Source: a virus
IMG/VR virus record: IMGVR_UViG_3300025652_000740
Location: 1 to 20,003 of that record
Strand: one strand, 5' to 3'
Length of the DNA stretch: 20,003 nucleotides
Each line of letters starts with the position of its first letter. Position 1 is the first letter of the stretch. A program made the position numbers and the translations under genes. Shown piece after piece: positions 8,179 to 17,133 of the stretch. The notes below the pieces were generated by a model, which saw only the letters and a program-made list of their open reading frames with translations, ran no database searches and was not told where the DNA came from.

Positions 8179-8513
8179 TGTCCTTAAAGGCTAAGATTAA
8201 GGCGGCTGTCAACAAGGCTTTTGCTGCTGTTGATGACCTCAAGGTCTCAGCCTCTCTATCTTCTAAGAAGGTATCTGAATACGACTTTAGTCAACGTGGT
8301 GTTGTTGCCTCAAACTCCCGGCAGGTTGTAGATGTGATTATCACAAATACACAAAAACCCAGCGGAGAGGGGTTCACCACGACTGCTCTTATAAAGAGCG
8401 GTATTGACCTTAGCGTCTATGATACTCTTACTGTAGGTTCTGTTGTGTATAACATAGTAGACTACACCGATGACAACTTCGTCATTACAGCTATAATTGT
8501 AAGGGAGAAGTAA
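8178..8513 (+). CDS. Head closure / connector protein (putative)
   Basis: A 111-residue protein overlapping the preceding adaptor gene at TAATG. It has a short helical start (SLKAKIKAAVNKAFAAVDDL), then a beta-rich body ending in YDTLTVGSVVYNIVDYTDDNFVITAIIVRE. That closing pattern is common in head-closure (stopper) and related neck proteins, where a small beta barrel follows the adaptor. No confident family name can be given. The assignment comes mainly from its place between the adaptor and the tail terminator. It would join the head and tail by plugging the connector channel. Confidence 0.55.
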   Translation: MSLKAKIKAAVNKAFAAVDDLKVSASLSSKKVSEYDFSQRGVVASNSRQVVDVIITNTQKPSGEGFTTTALIKSGIDLSVYDTLTVGSVVYNIVDYTDDNFVITAIIVREK

Positions 8514-8514
8514 C

Positions 8515-8919
8515 ATGTTCGATTTGGTGTTAGAAGATATAGAAGCTGTATTTGCTTCTGCCACATGGCAGTCAAACTCTATCCCAACTTTCCCAGAGAA
8601 CTATCAGGGTAATCTGGGGAACAACCTAAGCGAGTATGTTCGTATGAATGTACTACCAAGTTCAAGCAAGAATTATGCTTATGATGCAAGGAAACAACTT
8701 GATGGCCTTTTGGCTGTTAAAATCTTTGTTAAGGCGGGTAACGGTCAAGGTCGCACTATGGAAATAGCCGACGTACTTAATACCTTGTTTGAGAATACTA
8801 CACTGACCAATGGTACAAAGCTTGGGACGTCTTTCCTTCAAATTGAAGGGTTAGACCCCGCAAACAAGTCGCTTTATAGCGCATCATACTTAATACCATT
8901 TACAAAATTTGGAGAATAA
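8515..8919 (+). CDS. Tail terminator / tail completion protein (putative)
   Basis: A 134-residue protein with AAGGGAGAAG just before ATG 8515, directly before the major tail protein. It opens with a helix (FDLVLEDIEAVFAS) and continues WQSNSIPTFPENY, then a mixed body with VKIFVKAGNGQGRTMEIADVLNTLFEN and a closing strand (YSASYLIPFTKFGE). The helix-strand-helix layout, the G-x-G-R-x-x-x-x-x-D-x-[IL] pattern and the length match tail terminator proteins (lambda U-like). These cap the finished tail tube and bind the head-closure protein. The family call is by pattern and position, not close identity. Confidence 0.62.
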   Translation: MFDLVLEDIEAVFASATWQSNSIPTFPENYQGNLGNNLSEYVRMNVLPSSSKNYAYDARKQLDGLLAVKIFVKAGNGQGRTMEIADVLNTLFENTTLTNGTKLGTSFLQIEGLDPANKSLYSASYLIPFTKFGE

Positions 8920-8921
8920 AA

Positions 8922-9476
8922 ATGGCTCACATTTCATCTTTAGGCGCTGGCGTCTATACTTACCTTGACCTTTTCAAGGGCACTCTTGGAACCTATGCTA
9001 CTGCGGGTGATGCGGCTGCAGAATTCGTTGGTACTGTACCCGGCACTGCTGAGGCAGACCACGTTCGTATGCCTTCTGTTCGTGAATTCCCTTCCGTAGG
9101 TACTCCTGCTAACATCGTTAACGTCCCTGTGTTTGGTCAAGCGACCTCCTCGCAGGTTCAGGGTCAGGCCGATGCGCCTTCCTTGGAAGTTACAGTTAAC
9201 TACGTTGCAGACGACATGGCAACTGCAATTCACCCGCTGATTGGTCAGCCAGCACTCTTCCGCTTCATGATGGTTAACAAAGCTATCACTGCTGACGAAG
9301 CTGCTGAAGACTCTGCTGGTTGGACTTCTTGGGCCAGTGGCGGTGGCGAGAACACTTGCTTCTACTTCGTTGGTAAAATCGAAGCGATTCTCGTGAATCC
9401 TTCCTTGACCGATGCGACTACTGCGACTGTTACACTGTCCGCACAGTCCGACTTCCTTGGCCCACAAACCAACTAA
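8922..9476 (+). CDS. Major tail (tube) protein
   Basis: A 184-residue protein in the usual place between the tail terminator and the tail chaperones. TTGGAGAATA precedes ATG 8922. It is beta-rich and has codon use as biased as the capsid gene (TTC, GCT, GAC), pointing to high expression. Segments such as REFPSVGTPANIVNVPVFGQ, LEVTVNYVADD and FVGKIEAILVNPSLTDATTATVTLSAQSDF look like the sandwich of siphovirus tube proteins: an early substrate-like loop, then a final strand ending the domain. It would polymerise as rings round the tape measure. No C-terminal Ig-like decoration domain is present. Confidence 0.82.
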   Translation: MAHISSLGAGVYTYLDLFKGTLGTYATAGDAAAEFVGTVPGTAEADHVRMPSVREFPSVGTPANIVNVPVFGQATSSQVQGQADAPSLEVTVNYVADDMATAIHPLIGQPALFRFMMVNKAITADEAAEDSAGWTSWASGGGENTCFYFVGKIEAILVNPSLTDATTATVTLSAQSDFLGPQTN

Positions 9477-9491
9477 GTTGTTTACAATCTT

Positions 9492-9516
9492 GGAGGCTCC
9501 CCTAGCGGGGGTCTCC
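9492..9516 (+). terminator. Hairpin after the major tail gene, no U-tract
   Basis: The bases GGAGGCTCCCC, TAGC and GGGGGTCTCC form a strong stem-loop of about nine or ten pairs, including wobble pairs, sixteen bases after the major tail stop. No run of T follows, so it is not a normal intrinsic terminator. It could protect the 3' end of the highly expressed capsid/tail mRNA or act as a partial terminator that lowers downstream expression. Confidence 0.55.
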
Positions 9517-9534
9517 TGCCAGTTGGAGAAAAGT

Positions 9535-9771
9535 ATGAATAATCAATTTAGTAAAAGCTTTGTGATGCGTACGACATTTCGTCATATGCGCCGCAGTGTA
9601 GACATTAGTATTCGCAAGTCGTTTGAGCGCTTTAAGGATTTTGACCAGGATTCAGATGCCGGTCGTGAGATTATGGAAACCCTTTCAAATCTTCATACAA
9701 TCCGTAAGATGCTTGATGACTTTCAGAAGCATAACAACGAACTATTCACAGACAAAGAACGTATTAATTAA
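9535..9771 (+). CDS. Hypothetical small tail-module protein (78 aa)
   Basis: The chosen start is ATG 9535, which has TTGGAGAAA at the right distance. The frame is open upstream to 9412, but that part overlaps the major tail gene and the hairpin. The 78-residue product is mostly helical and charged (RHMRRSVDISIRKSFERFKDF, IMETLSNLHTIRKMLDDFQKH), with no membrane segment and no family that I recognise. It sits between the major tail protein and the chaperone pair. A role in tail assembly is possible from position alone. Confidence 0.7.
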   Translation: MNNQFSKSFVMRTTFRHMRRSVDISIRKSFERFKDFDQDSDAGREIMETLSNLHTIRKMLDDFQKHNNELFTDKERIN

Positions 9772-9789
9772 TTTAAGGAATAAAGTATT

Positions 9790-10098
9790 ATGAAAAATCT
9801 AGTAGGTAAAGTCGTAACTAAAAAAGTACCATTCTGCGGTGATGAAGTAGAAATCCGCAAACTGTCCGTCTCGGAAGTACTCAAAGTACAAGAGATTGTA
9901 AAAATTGCACAGAAGTCTAAGAAAGACAATTCAGAGCTTTCTATCATTCGCGATGTTCTCCGTCTGGCTGTCATTGACGCCGAGGAGATGAGCGATGCTG
10001 ACTTCGACACCTTCCCTCTTGGTGAACTCGCTAACCTGTCAGAAGAAATTCTAAACTATTCTGGTCTGGGGACAGCTGGTAATAAATTGGGAAACTAA
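9790..10098 (+). CDS. Tail assembly chaperone, short form (G-like)
   Basis: A 102-residue protein, the frame-0 product of the tail chaperone locus. It begins KNLVGKVVTKKVPFCGDEVEIRKLSVSEVL and ends DADFDTFPLGELANLSEEILNYSGLG. The [DE]F..FPL..L..LS..[IV]L.YSGL ending is a common mark of phage tail assembly chaperones. It lies between the major tail protein and the tape measure, as in lambda G. It would keep the long tape measure protein soluble and help load tube subunits. Its last two sense codons, GGA AAC, are part of the slippery heptamer that gives the longer GT form. AAGGAATAA precedes ATG 9790. Confidence 0.85.
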   Translation: MKNLVGKVVTKKVPFCGDEVEIRKLSVSEVLKVQEIVKIAQKSKKDNSELSIIRDVLRLAVIDAEEMSDADFDTFPLGELANLSEEILNYSGLGTAGNKLGN

Positions 10099-10448
10099 CT
10101 CAAGAAGAGGAAACCTTCTTTGAAGTAGCGTATAACCTTGGAATCCCTATGTATCAACTAGAAAAAGAGATGCCCTATACTGAGCTACTTAAGTGGGTTT
10201 CTTTCTTCAAACACCGCCCCGTTGGGTGGAGAGAAGACCATAGGACCTATCTTCTCCTTAAGGCCCAAGGCTATAAGGGAAAACCAGAAGATTTATTCCA
10301 ATCTCTTCGTGCTATCAAGATTAAGCAAGAAGAAGACATGCACCGTGCGGAATCCGACACAGCCCTACCAAAGGGCATGTTCTTAAGCCTAATGGTTAAG
10401 GCGAAAGGCGGAGACAACTCAGGGTGGGAACCAAAAATAGGAGGTTGA
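9790..10448 (+). CDS. Tail assembly chaperone, -1 frameshift fusion (GT-like)
   Basis: The second chaperone frame is open from 10086 and has no ribosome site at its internal Met 10149, so it is expected only as a fusion. A -1 shift on GGGAAAC (10089-10095) joins 9790-10095 to 10095-10448 and gives about 219 residues. The downstream part reads LTQEEETFFEVAYNLGIPMYQL and GWREDHRTYLLLKAQG, then a basic helical region. The GW+ED-R pattern is typical of the T part of GT. In lambda the minor GT form binds the tape measure by its G part and the tail tube protein by its T part. The site, the stimulating hairpin and the gene position agree. Confidence 0.85.
10089..10120 (+). promoter_or_regulatory. 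-1 ribosomal frameshift signal: GGGAAAC plus stem-loop
   Basis: In frame 0 the ribosome reads TTG GGA AAC TAA. The heptamer G GGA AAC fits X-XXY-YYZ exactly and lies one codon before the stop. Slipping back by one reads GGG AAA CTA ACT and enters the T frame. Six bases after the heptamer, AAGAAGAGG (10102-10110) pairs with CCTTCTT (10114-10120) round an AAA loop with one bulged A. The spacing is that of known stimulatory stems. Lambda uses the closely similar GGGAAAG. Confidence 0.88.
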
Positions 10449-10449
10449 A

Positions 10450-10776
10450 TTGGCAAGCAAAGTAAGTCTAGAAGTTGTTAACTTCAAAAAAGAGATGGAA
10501 CGTGTTAAACGGGAAGTCCGAGATATTGCTAACAGTGATATCGATAAGCGTGTTGATTACGCAGTAAAGACTCTCGGACTAGTAACTCCGGTTGATACCG
10601 GGGAAGCTCGTTCTGGCTGGACTTACAAGAACTCTGTTGGGTTAGATGGGTATCGAGATACCGTAATCCTTAACGAGGTAGAACATGTTGTTTACCTAAA
10701 CAGAGGGCATAGCCAACAAGCCCCCAAATACTTTATTGAGCAAGTGCTCACAACTATAGGTCTAATCACCCCATAA
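10450..10776 (+). CDS. HK97 gp10-like neck/tail completion protein
   Basis: A 108-residue protein with a TTG start at 10450, supported by GGAGG at 10440-10444 and by overlap with the end of the chaperone frame. The centre reads TPVDTGEARSGW (about 50-61), followed by LNEVEHVVYLNRGHSQQAPKYFIEQ. The P-V-D-T-G-x-[AL]-R-x-[SG]-W and Y-x-x-x-[LN]-x-x-G-x-S-x-Q-x-[AP]-x-x-F-x-x-x patterns are marks of the HK97 gp10/tail completion family. Members usually sit between the connectors and the tail terminator, so this position after the chaperones is shifted. It would act at the head-tail junction or tail end. Confidence 0.72.
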   Translation: MASKVSLEVVNFKKEMERVKREVRDIANSDIDKRVDYAVKTLGLVTPVDTGEARSGWTYKNSVGLDGYRDTVILNEVEHVVYLNRGHSQQAPKYFIEQVLTTIGLITP

Positions 10777-10783
10777 TACATTT

Positions 10784-10834
10784 AGCCCTCTGATGGCATT
10801 CCGATATACGGGATTCTGTTAGGGGGCTTTTTTA
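10784..10834 (+). terminator. Intrinsic terminator before the tape measure gene
   Basis: AGCCCTCT (10784-10791) pairs with AGGGGGCT (10821-10828), followed by a run of T broken once by A. The long loop has its own inner stem (ATTCC with GGGAT). It lies inside the structural operon, between the gp10-like gene and the tape measure, so it may be a partial terminator that lowers tape measure expression. Confidence 0.75.
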
Positions 10835-10849
10835 TTTAACGGAGGACAC

Positions 10850-13800
10850 ATGAGCGGTGTAGAAATCAGGGTACGCGCTAATACAGCAGACGCCCGTCGG
10901 GACTTATCCCGGCTAGAACGTTCGGTAGGCAATATCGAAAGTTCTGTACAGAAAACAACCAAAGCATTCTCTCGGATGCTTGTTGGTATTGGTGCCACAC
11001 TTGCGAGTGGGGCTCTAACAAAGAGTATTAATAACGCTACAGATGCGATGACTAACTTCCAGAACAGGCTAGCCCTTGTCACTGGTCGTGGTGCTGAACT
11101 AAACAAAACATTGAACTCTATCTTCGAAGTTTCTAAGAGAACCCGTGGTTCCATTGAAGGCTCAGTAGAGGTATTCAACCGTTTTGGTTTGGCTCTTAAC
11201 AAGTCAGAGAAATCTGTAAATCGCTGGGGTCGTGAGACCATTAAGCAAACAACCGTTTCAAGCGACAAGCTAATCATGGCGGTTGAGAACGTAAACAAAG
11301 CAGTAGCTATTTCTGGCACTGGTGCAGAGTCTGCTAAGGCAGCTCTTATCCAGCTGGGTCAGGGTCTAGCTTCAGGCCAGCTTCGGGGTCAAGAACTTAA
11401 CTCTGTTCTAGAACAAGCCCCACGTCTTGCTCAGGCGATTGCCGATGAGATGGAAGTCCCCTATGGTAGCCTGCGAAAACTAGCTGAACAAGGCCGGATT
11501 ACTTCTGATGTTGTATTCTCTGCGCTTATCAACCAAGGGGAAAAACTCACCAAAGAGTTCGAACTCATGGAAGGTACTGCAGGACAAGCAATGTCCGTCC
11601 TACGAGACCAAGTCGGACGTTTGACAGCGGATGTCTCAAAGCAACTAAATATCACCACAGGCTTTACCCGTCGGGTAAATGAGCTATCTGACCTTATTGA
11701 AGCAAACAGAGTAGCCATCGCTGCCGGTATTGTAGATACTGCTAGAAACATGTCGCAGACATTCTCCGGCACACTGGCCGTAATGAGCGCAGTACTTGAC
11801 GTACTGACAGCTATTGGGGGTCGAGCTTTAGATGCCCTTCCACGGGCCATTGTACCCATGCGTGACCTTATCAATACTGTTTCGGTAGTAGGTGTAGGCG
11901 CATTTCTAAACCTAAGCCGTTGGATTACTCGGGCTAACTTGGACTTTAGTGCCCTCGTAGCCAACTTCACTGGTACAGGTTTCCAGGGCGCCTTCCGTAG
12001 GATTTTTACATCTGGTAGCCTAGACGAGCTCGCTATGAACTTGCAGGGCCTTGCTAAGGCCATTGATACCTACGGGCGTCGCTGGTATAACTTGGGAAAC
12101 AACCTCGAGGCATTATTCCGCAGCTCACAAGTTTGGCTTCTTAAGACCGGCATTTATGTTGGAATACTGGAGCAGCGACTTCTGAGCTTCCGCTACACCT
12201 CTTTTGAAAGGTTTAGCAAAGTAATTCCTGCGATTGCAAACGGCTTTAATCAAATTCTACAATCAGTGAAAAGCTCGCAGGCCTTTATTAATCTTCAACT
12301 TGCGCTGTTTCAAATAGTTCAGTTGTTAGTTAATGTGGGTTCCGCTATTGACAACGCTTTCGGGGCGCCTGTAACTAGGGCGGTTTCTAGCATAACACGT
12401 TTGTTTGGTGGGTTAACCTCTTCAGCAAAAAGCTCCTTGTCTGGTACCTGGGACTTGGTTAACAAGTACCTTAGCAAGATTGAACGAAAGTTCTTCTGGC
12501 TTTACGACGAAGTAATTGCAAACTCTTGGTGGACTGACACCATGGAGGGGGTATACTACAAAGCCCGTACATGGCTTGGTGCTACTTCTGATTATATTAC
12601 AGGGTTCTTGTCTCGTACTGAACAGAAGTTTAGAAGCCTAAACAAAGAGTTCTTGAAGCTAATGGCTCTGCCTAAGAAGTCTAAAAGCGGTGCGATAAAG
12701 CTAAAGATTGAAATTACAAAAGAAAATGCTAAAGAAACTCTAAAGAACTACGGCACAGCTGTTGCGGAGCTTGTAAGAGACGGTTTGACGACTGTGCAAC
12801 GCATTAGCCCAACGGCTTTAAGCTGGCTAACTATTGCCACCAGCGGTGCCCTTCTCAGCGCCGTCAGCCCCGAACTTTTCAAAAAGGTAGGTAAGTTTGT
12901 AGGGCCAGTTCTTGCTTTAACCATAGCGGGGGCCGTCCTTAACTCGCTTGGTACTGTATTTAACAAGGCCAACATTGGTACTCTTATCGGTACTGGGCTT
13001 GGTGTTGCTGTTGCAAACGCTTTTAACCAAGTCTTTCAGGCGCTTCCTGAAATAACTAGGGCGCTGATTCAGCTTGCCAAGGGCTTCGGTACTGCACTTG
13101 CAGACGAGCTCGGGCTCAACATTTTTACAGCAATTCCTAAACTCATTGGCAGCATTCCTGTTGCCGGTGGCTTGATGAATACAATTCTGTTTGGTGGGCT
13201 TACCGCAGCTTTCTTCTTCAAGGGTGTGCGTGGGTTTATGCTGAATGCTATTATTGGTGTTCTGACAAACCCTGCGCTAAGCGTTGGGGCTGGCGGGCCT
13301 CTCATAAGCAGACTGCTAGTGGGAACCCCCGGGGACCGAGCCAAGATGCTGGGGATTGTCGGTGGGACTGTATTTGCAGCTAACGCTCTGGTTGGGGATA
13401 TCATTGGGTCCGGGGCAGCTACTGCGCTAGGTCTCGGTGGCGGGATAATCCTGAACATGCTTTTGGCAGGGTCTACCCCATCTCAGATAATCGCACAGAT
13501 AACAGCCTTAACTACAGCGATTGCTTCCCGTGTTTCGGGGATGTGGGCTTATATTGTAGCCTCCAGTACTACAGGCTGGATATCAACGCTAGTTATGCAA
13601 ATCCGTACTATTGGTTTGGCGGGAAGTCTTTCTGCCCTACAATTCGGAACTAGCTGGCGTGTAGCCTTCGCTGCTGTCCTTGCAAAAGGTACTCAAGTTG
13701 CCTCTGCGCTTATTGCTCGATTTGCAGCCTTAAGCGGTGCTCTTAAAGTTGGTACTTTCCTTGCTGCTTTGTTGGTTGGGTCTGCTGCTTTTGCAGGAAC

Positions 13801-16800
13801 AACAGAAGGAGCGGAGGAGGCGTCTTCTAGCTTAATGAATCTTGGGTTTGTTGCTGTACTTGTTACCCCACTTATCCTTGACCTTTTCAAGCTACTAAGC
13901 AAGATTACTGTAATCGGTACTTTGTTTGCTAGTGTCGGAACTTCCATTGCTGCCTTTGGCGGTGCTATTGTAGGTACCTTAGGCGCAATCGGGGCGGGCA
14001 TCCTTGCCATTCCCGGTGTTGTAGTTGCGACTGTTGCGACTCTTGCCGCTATTGGGACTGGTTTGATTTATAGTATCTTCTTTGGTAAAGGTGATACTTG
14101 GGGCGAACGTATTAAGAACAACTTTGATGCTCTTGTAAAGAGAACAGGACAATTCTTTGGTTTCTTCAAGCGTGGGACTTATGGCCTTCGCAAGGAACTC
14201 CAAGCTGTCTTGTCTTCTGTTGAGCAGAATCTGGGTGCTATTGACATTGATGTTAATCTTGTATCCAAACTAAAAGACGTTGATTTATCGTCTCTTGGTG
14301 GTCGGGAGCGGGACGAGATTCTCGCCTCTTCTCGTAACCTGGAGAAGCTAACTGTTCGTGCAGCCCGTGAAGCTGCGGTCTTTGGTACGGCTTCAGAAGA
14401 AACTCGTAAGCTAATTAAGAATGCTGTTGAGAGCATCGACAAGAAAACTCTCGAAGCAGGGGCGGAAGGGCGAACACAAGAAGAGCGTTCCTTTGGAGCT
14501 TTCTTTGATATCGCTGAAATCTTTACAAACGCCAGCACAAGCCCTATTACTAAGGCGATGGCCGTCGGTATTAATGCAGAGATGAACGCACAAGCAGCCC
14601 GTGGAGAGTCGAGGAACCCAGGGGCGGCGGCTGACACCTTCAGGGCAGGGGCAGGTGCAGGCTTTTCGGAATTCTTTAAAGCTCAAAAAGAGCTTCTTGA
14701 TTCCGTTGATGCAGGCAGTATTACTGACGTCATTGAACGAGCGAGAGCTGCGGATACTGGAAGCGATGAACAGCTACGACTGATAGAAACCATTTTGGGG
14801 ACTATCCTTGGTGCCACCGGTGCGCTGGAATCAGGGGGTGTAGATGTAAGTGAGCAACCAGAGTACGCAGCACTCTTTGCCGTTCTAGAGGCCTTTACAA
14901 AAGGTAACTACTCACTAAGTGTATCGTTACTTGACGCGCTAGATGATACTCGGGGATATTTTGGTGGCCTAGACCCCGAAGGAAGCCCTGAGATAGTGGG
15001 GGAAGCTATTCGCTCTGTGCTAGCTGTTAATAATGAAAATCTAAGCTCACAGCGCACAGCCCTACTTGACACTATCAAGGAAGGCCTCGAAGGTCTAGAA
15101 CTTGACAGTATTGAGGGTATAGAAAGACTGCCTCTGGATATTCTTCGGGAGATTGCTGCTGGTATTAGGCAGACAGACCTCGCTGGAGGTGCTTTTGATG
15201 CTACCCAGCGTACTGGTGAGAGTGCCGAAGAGTATAACATCCGTCTAAAGAGCGGCGCTAGTGAGGCTGACCAAGCCGCCTATGCAACGGCACTTACAGA
15301 CCTCGAAAGTGTCATTGTAAGCGCAGCCCAAGCAATTGCTAAGGGTGGCGAGGCAGCGGGGGCTGATTTTCGTTCGCTGGATACTGCTTCCCTGAGCGGT
15401 CGTTTGGGCGACCAAGGTATTAGCGGAATTGAAGCTGGTGCAGGTCGTTATGGGGAGCTTCTCGAAATTGATAGGCTCTTGACTGGCATCCAAGAGAAAG
15501 AGCGGGAGATTGCTCGTCTTAGTAAAGACACAAATATCCCTCTGGTTGAGCGTACAAGCAAGATTAATGAACTCAATGACTTGATTCAGACATCTACTAC
15601 TACGCTAGAGCAACAAGTTCAGTCTGTCAATGATGGAAACATCATGATGAGTGAGCGGGTTGGCCTAATCTCTGACGCTGCTTCTGGGTTTGAAAAGTTT
15701 GATATCGATGTTAACAAACTTCTTGCAGTTGATTCTGCAACCCTTGATACCATTATTGCAGCACAAGCAAACCTTATTGGGCTTAATAATGAACTTGCTG
15801 CAACTGCTATTCTTGGCGGGCAAGCCCGTTCGGGTATCACCGCTGAGATAGCGGACATTGAGGCTACCCTGGCGGCTATCTTCGATAAGCTCGGCAAGGG
15901 TCGTATTGGGACAAAACCAAGCACCAGAGGCGGCGGTACTACACAAACTGCTTTCGAGAAGTTTACAGGTACCCTCGGCGATATTGGCTTTGATTTTGAT
16001 ATTGATGACACCCTCGGGATGTCGGCCAAGTCAATGGGCGAGCTGGTGGGGTATACTCAAGAGTATCGTGAACTACAGAAACAGGTGAATAAGCTTGCTG
16101 TAGAAGATGTCGCTACTCGGGAACGTCTACTTGATAGAATGCGCGATGTAAGAGACCAAACAGGGGAAGCTCTAGCGGGCTCTACTTTTGGTAATCTGGG
16201 AAGCTTCCTAGATAGCTCAAGCGCTTCTATTGATATCACAGACATTCTCAAGAACCCAGCCAATAATGTAAAGCAGATTGTTGCTGATACTTTGCGGCTC
16301 CGTGAAATCGAGGAAGAGATTGCTGGTCTGACTATTGAACAGATTGACCGAGCTCGGGAGTTGTTTGAGGAAGTAGAGAAGATAAAGGAAGGTCTTGGAG
16401 ACCAAGACGCTGGTGGCTCTTTCGCAGAAAGATTCAAGAACGACTTCCAGTCTGGACTAACTGAAGCACTCAAGACAGGCGACTTTAAAGCCTTCGGCGA
16501 GCTTCTTCTTGATAGCTTCACTACTAGTGTTATTGAGTCTTTTTCTCAAGGCATAACCGACGGCATCTTCGGAGAAAATGGGTTGTTGACCTCTCTCTTC
16601 GGACGTATTTCTGACTGGGGGAAATCCCTAGCTGAAGGCGCAACCGCAGCTATTGAAACCGGTGCAACAGGCGAAGGAGAGGGTGGCTCTTTTCTGGCAG
16701 GCCTATTTAAGAACCTTGGAAGTTTCTTCAAGGACATCTTCGAGGGAGTCATGGGCTTCCTCCAAGCCCTTGGTGGTGGTGGTGGCGGCAGCATACCCTT

Positions 16801-17107
16801 GAACTCTGGGGGTGTTGTCCCCGGCGGTTCTGGCTTCCAGATGCTGAACTCTGGTGGTCTTGTTAACCCCCAAATCGGAAAAGACAGTGTTCCTGTAATG
16901 CTCACTCCCGGTGAGTATGTTGTTAATAGCAAGAAGACTGCTGACATGATGAAAAACATGTCTGGCGGTCAGCAACAGCAAGTGTACAACATCAACGTAC
17001 AGGGGGATGTCTCCCGTCAAACCCGTTCTGAAATTGTTAAGATGCTTCCGCAGATTACGCAAGGCGTCAACATGAACAACAAAGAACGAAACTACAGAGG
17101 TCGTTAA
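10850..17107 (+). CDS. Tape measure protein (tail length, 2085 aa)
   Basis: The longest gene in the window, downstream of the chaperones, with GGAGGACAC before ATG 10850. Residues about 1-270 are a classic tape measure N-terminal domain: VEIRVRANTADARRDLSRLE, then a helical region with GQGLASGQLRGQELNSVLEQAP (about 170-190). Residues about 655-1080 are a long chain of hydrophobic Gly/Ala-rich segments, likely the part that can enter the host membrane during DNA ejection. Residues about 1100-1930 are mostly charged helical, with LEEIAGL-type coiled-coil stretches. The C-terminal region has a Gly run, GGVVPGG and DSVPVMLTPGEYVVN (about 1985-2026), typical of tape measure ends. At roughly 0.15 nm per residue it implies a tail of about 300 nm, a long siphovirus tail. 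No lytic transglycosylase or peptidase motif was recognised. Confidence 0.95.
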   Translation: MSGVEIRVRANTADARRDLSRLERSVGNIESSVQKTTKAFSRMLVGIGATLASGALTKSINNATDAMTNFQNRLALVTGRGAELNKTLNSIFEVSKRTRGSIEGSVEVFNRFGLALNKSEKSVNRWGRETIKQTTVSSDKLIMAVENVNKAVAISGTGAESAKAALIQLGQGLASGQLRGQELNSVLEQAPRLAQAIADEMEVPYGSLRKLAEQGRITSDVVFSALINQGEKLTKEFELMEGTAGQAMSVLRDQVGRLTADVSKQLNITTGFTRRVNELSDLIEANRVAIAAGIVDTARNMSQTFSGTLAVMSAVLDVLTAIGGRALDALPRAIVPMRDLINTVSVVGVGAFLNLSRWITRANLDFSALVANFTGTGFQGAFRRIFTSGSLDELAMNLQGLAKAIDTYGRRWYNLGNNLEALFRSSQVWLLKTGIYVGILEQRLLSFRYTSFERFSKVIPAIANGFNQILQSVKSSQAFINLQLALFQIVQLLVNVGSAIDNAFGAPVTRAVSSITRLFGGLTSSAKSSLSGTWDLVNKYLSKIERKFFWLYDEVIANSWWTDTMEGVYYKARTWLGATSDYITGFLSRTEQKFRSLNKEFLKLMALPKKSKSGAIKLKIEITKENAKETLKNYGTAVAELVRDGLTTVQRISPTALSWLTIATSGALLSAVSPELFKKVGKFVGPVLALTIAGAVLNSLGTVFNKANIGTLIGTGLGVAVANAFNQVFQALPEITRALIQLAKGFGTALADELGLNIFTAIPKLIGSIPVAGGLMNTILFGGLTAAFFFKGVRGFMLNAIIGVLTNPALSVGAGGPLISRLLVGTPGDRAKMLGIVGGTVFAANALVGDIIGSGAATALGLGGGIILNMLLAGSTPSQIIAQITALTTAIASRVSGMWAYIVASSTTGWISTLVMQIRTIGLAGSLSALQFGTSWRVAFAAVLAKGTQVASALIARFAALSGALKVGTFLAALLVGSAAFAGTTEGAEEASSSLMNLGFVAVLVTPLILDLFKLLSKITVIGTLFASVGTSIAAFGGAIVGTLGAIGAGILAIPGVVVATVATLAAIGTGLIYSIFFGKGDTWGERIKNNFDALVKRTGQFFGFFKRGTYGLRKELQAVLSSVEQNLGAIDIDVNLVSKLKDVDLSSLGGRERDEILASSRNLEKLTVRAAREAAVFGTASEETRKLIKNAVESIDKKTLEAGAEGRTQEERSFGAFFDIAEIFTNASTSPITKAMAVGINAEMNAQAARGESRNPGAAADTFRAGAGAGFSEFFKAQKELLDSVDAGSITDVIERARAADTGSDEQLRLIETILGTILGATGALESGGVDVSEQPEYAALFAVLEAFTKGNYSLSVSLLDALDDTRGYFGGLDPEGSPEIVGEAIRSVLAVNNENLSSQRTALLDTIKEGLEGLELDSIEGIERLPLDILREIAAGIRQTDLAGGAFDATQRTGESAEEYNIRLKSGASEADQAAYATALTDLESVIVSAAQAIAKGGEAAGADFRSLDTASLSGRLGDQGISGIEAGAGRYGELLEIDRLLTGIQEKEREIARLSKDTNIPLVERTSKINELNDLIQTSTTTLEQQVQSVNDGNIMMSERVGLISDAASGFEKFDIDVNKLLAVDSATLDTIIAAQANLIGLNNELAATAILGGQARSGITAEIADIEATLAAIFDKLGKGRIGTKPSTRGGGTTQTAFEKFTGTLGDIGFDFDIDDTLGMSAKSMGELVGYTQEYRELQKQVNKLAVEDVATRERLLDRMRDVRDQTGEALAGSTFGNLGSFLDSSSASIDITDILKNPANNVKQIVADTLRLREIEEEIAGLTIEQIDRARELFEEVEKIKEGLGDQDAGGSFAERFKNDFQSGLTEALKTGDFKAFGELLLDSFTTSVIESFSQGITDGIFGENGLLTSLFGRISDWGKSLAEGATAAIETGATGEGEGGSFLAGLFKNLGSFFKDIFEGVMGFLQALGGGGGGSIPLNSGGVVPGGSGFQMLNSGGLVNPQIGKDSVPVMLTPGEYVVNSKKTADMMKNMSGGQQQQVYNINVQGDVSRQTRSEIVKMLPQITQGVNMNNKERNYRGR

Positions 17108-17133
17108 GACCCTTAAAAACAAAAATGAACTTC

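Noticed and set aside
9412-9534. Longer start for the 78-residue tail-module gene
   Set aside because: The upstream extension overlaps the major tail gene and the GC-rich hairpin and has no ribosome site. ATG 9535 has a good one.
10149-10448. Independent gene starting at ATG 10149
   Set aside because: No ribosome site precedes it, and its frame is open back to 10086, meeting the GGGAAAC slippery site. It is better read as the frameshifted part of the chaperone fusion.
11461-16959. Several minus-strand open frames within the tape measure gene
   Set aside because: All are shadows of the biased tape measure codons, without ribosome sites or recognisable products.
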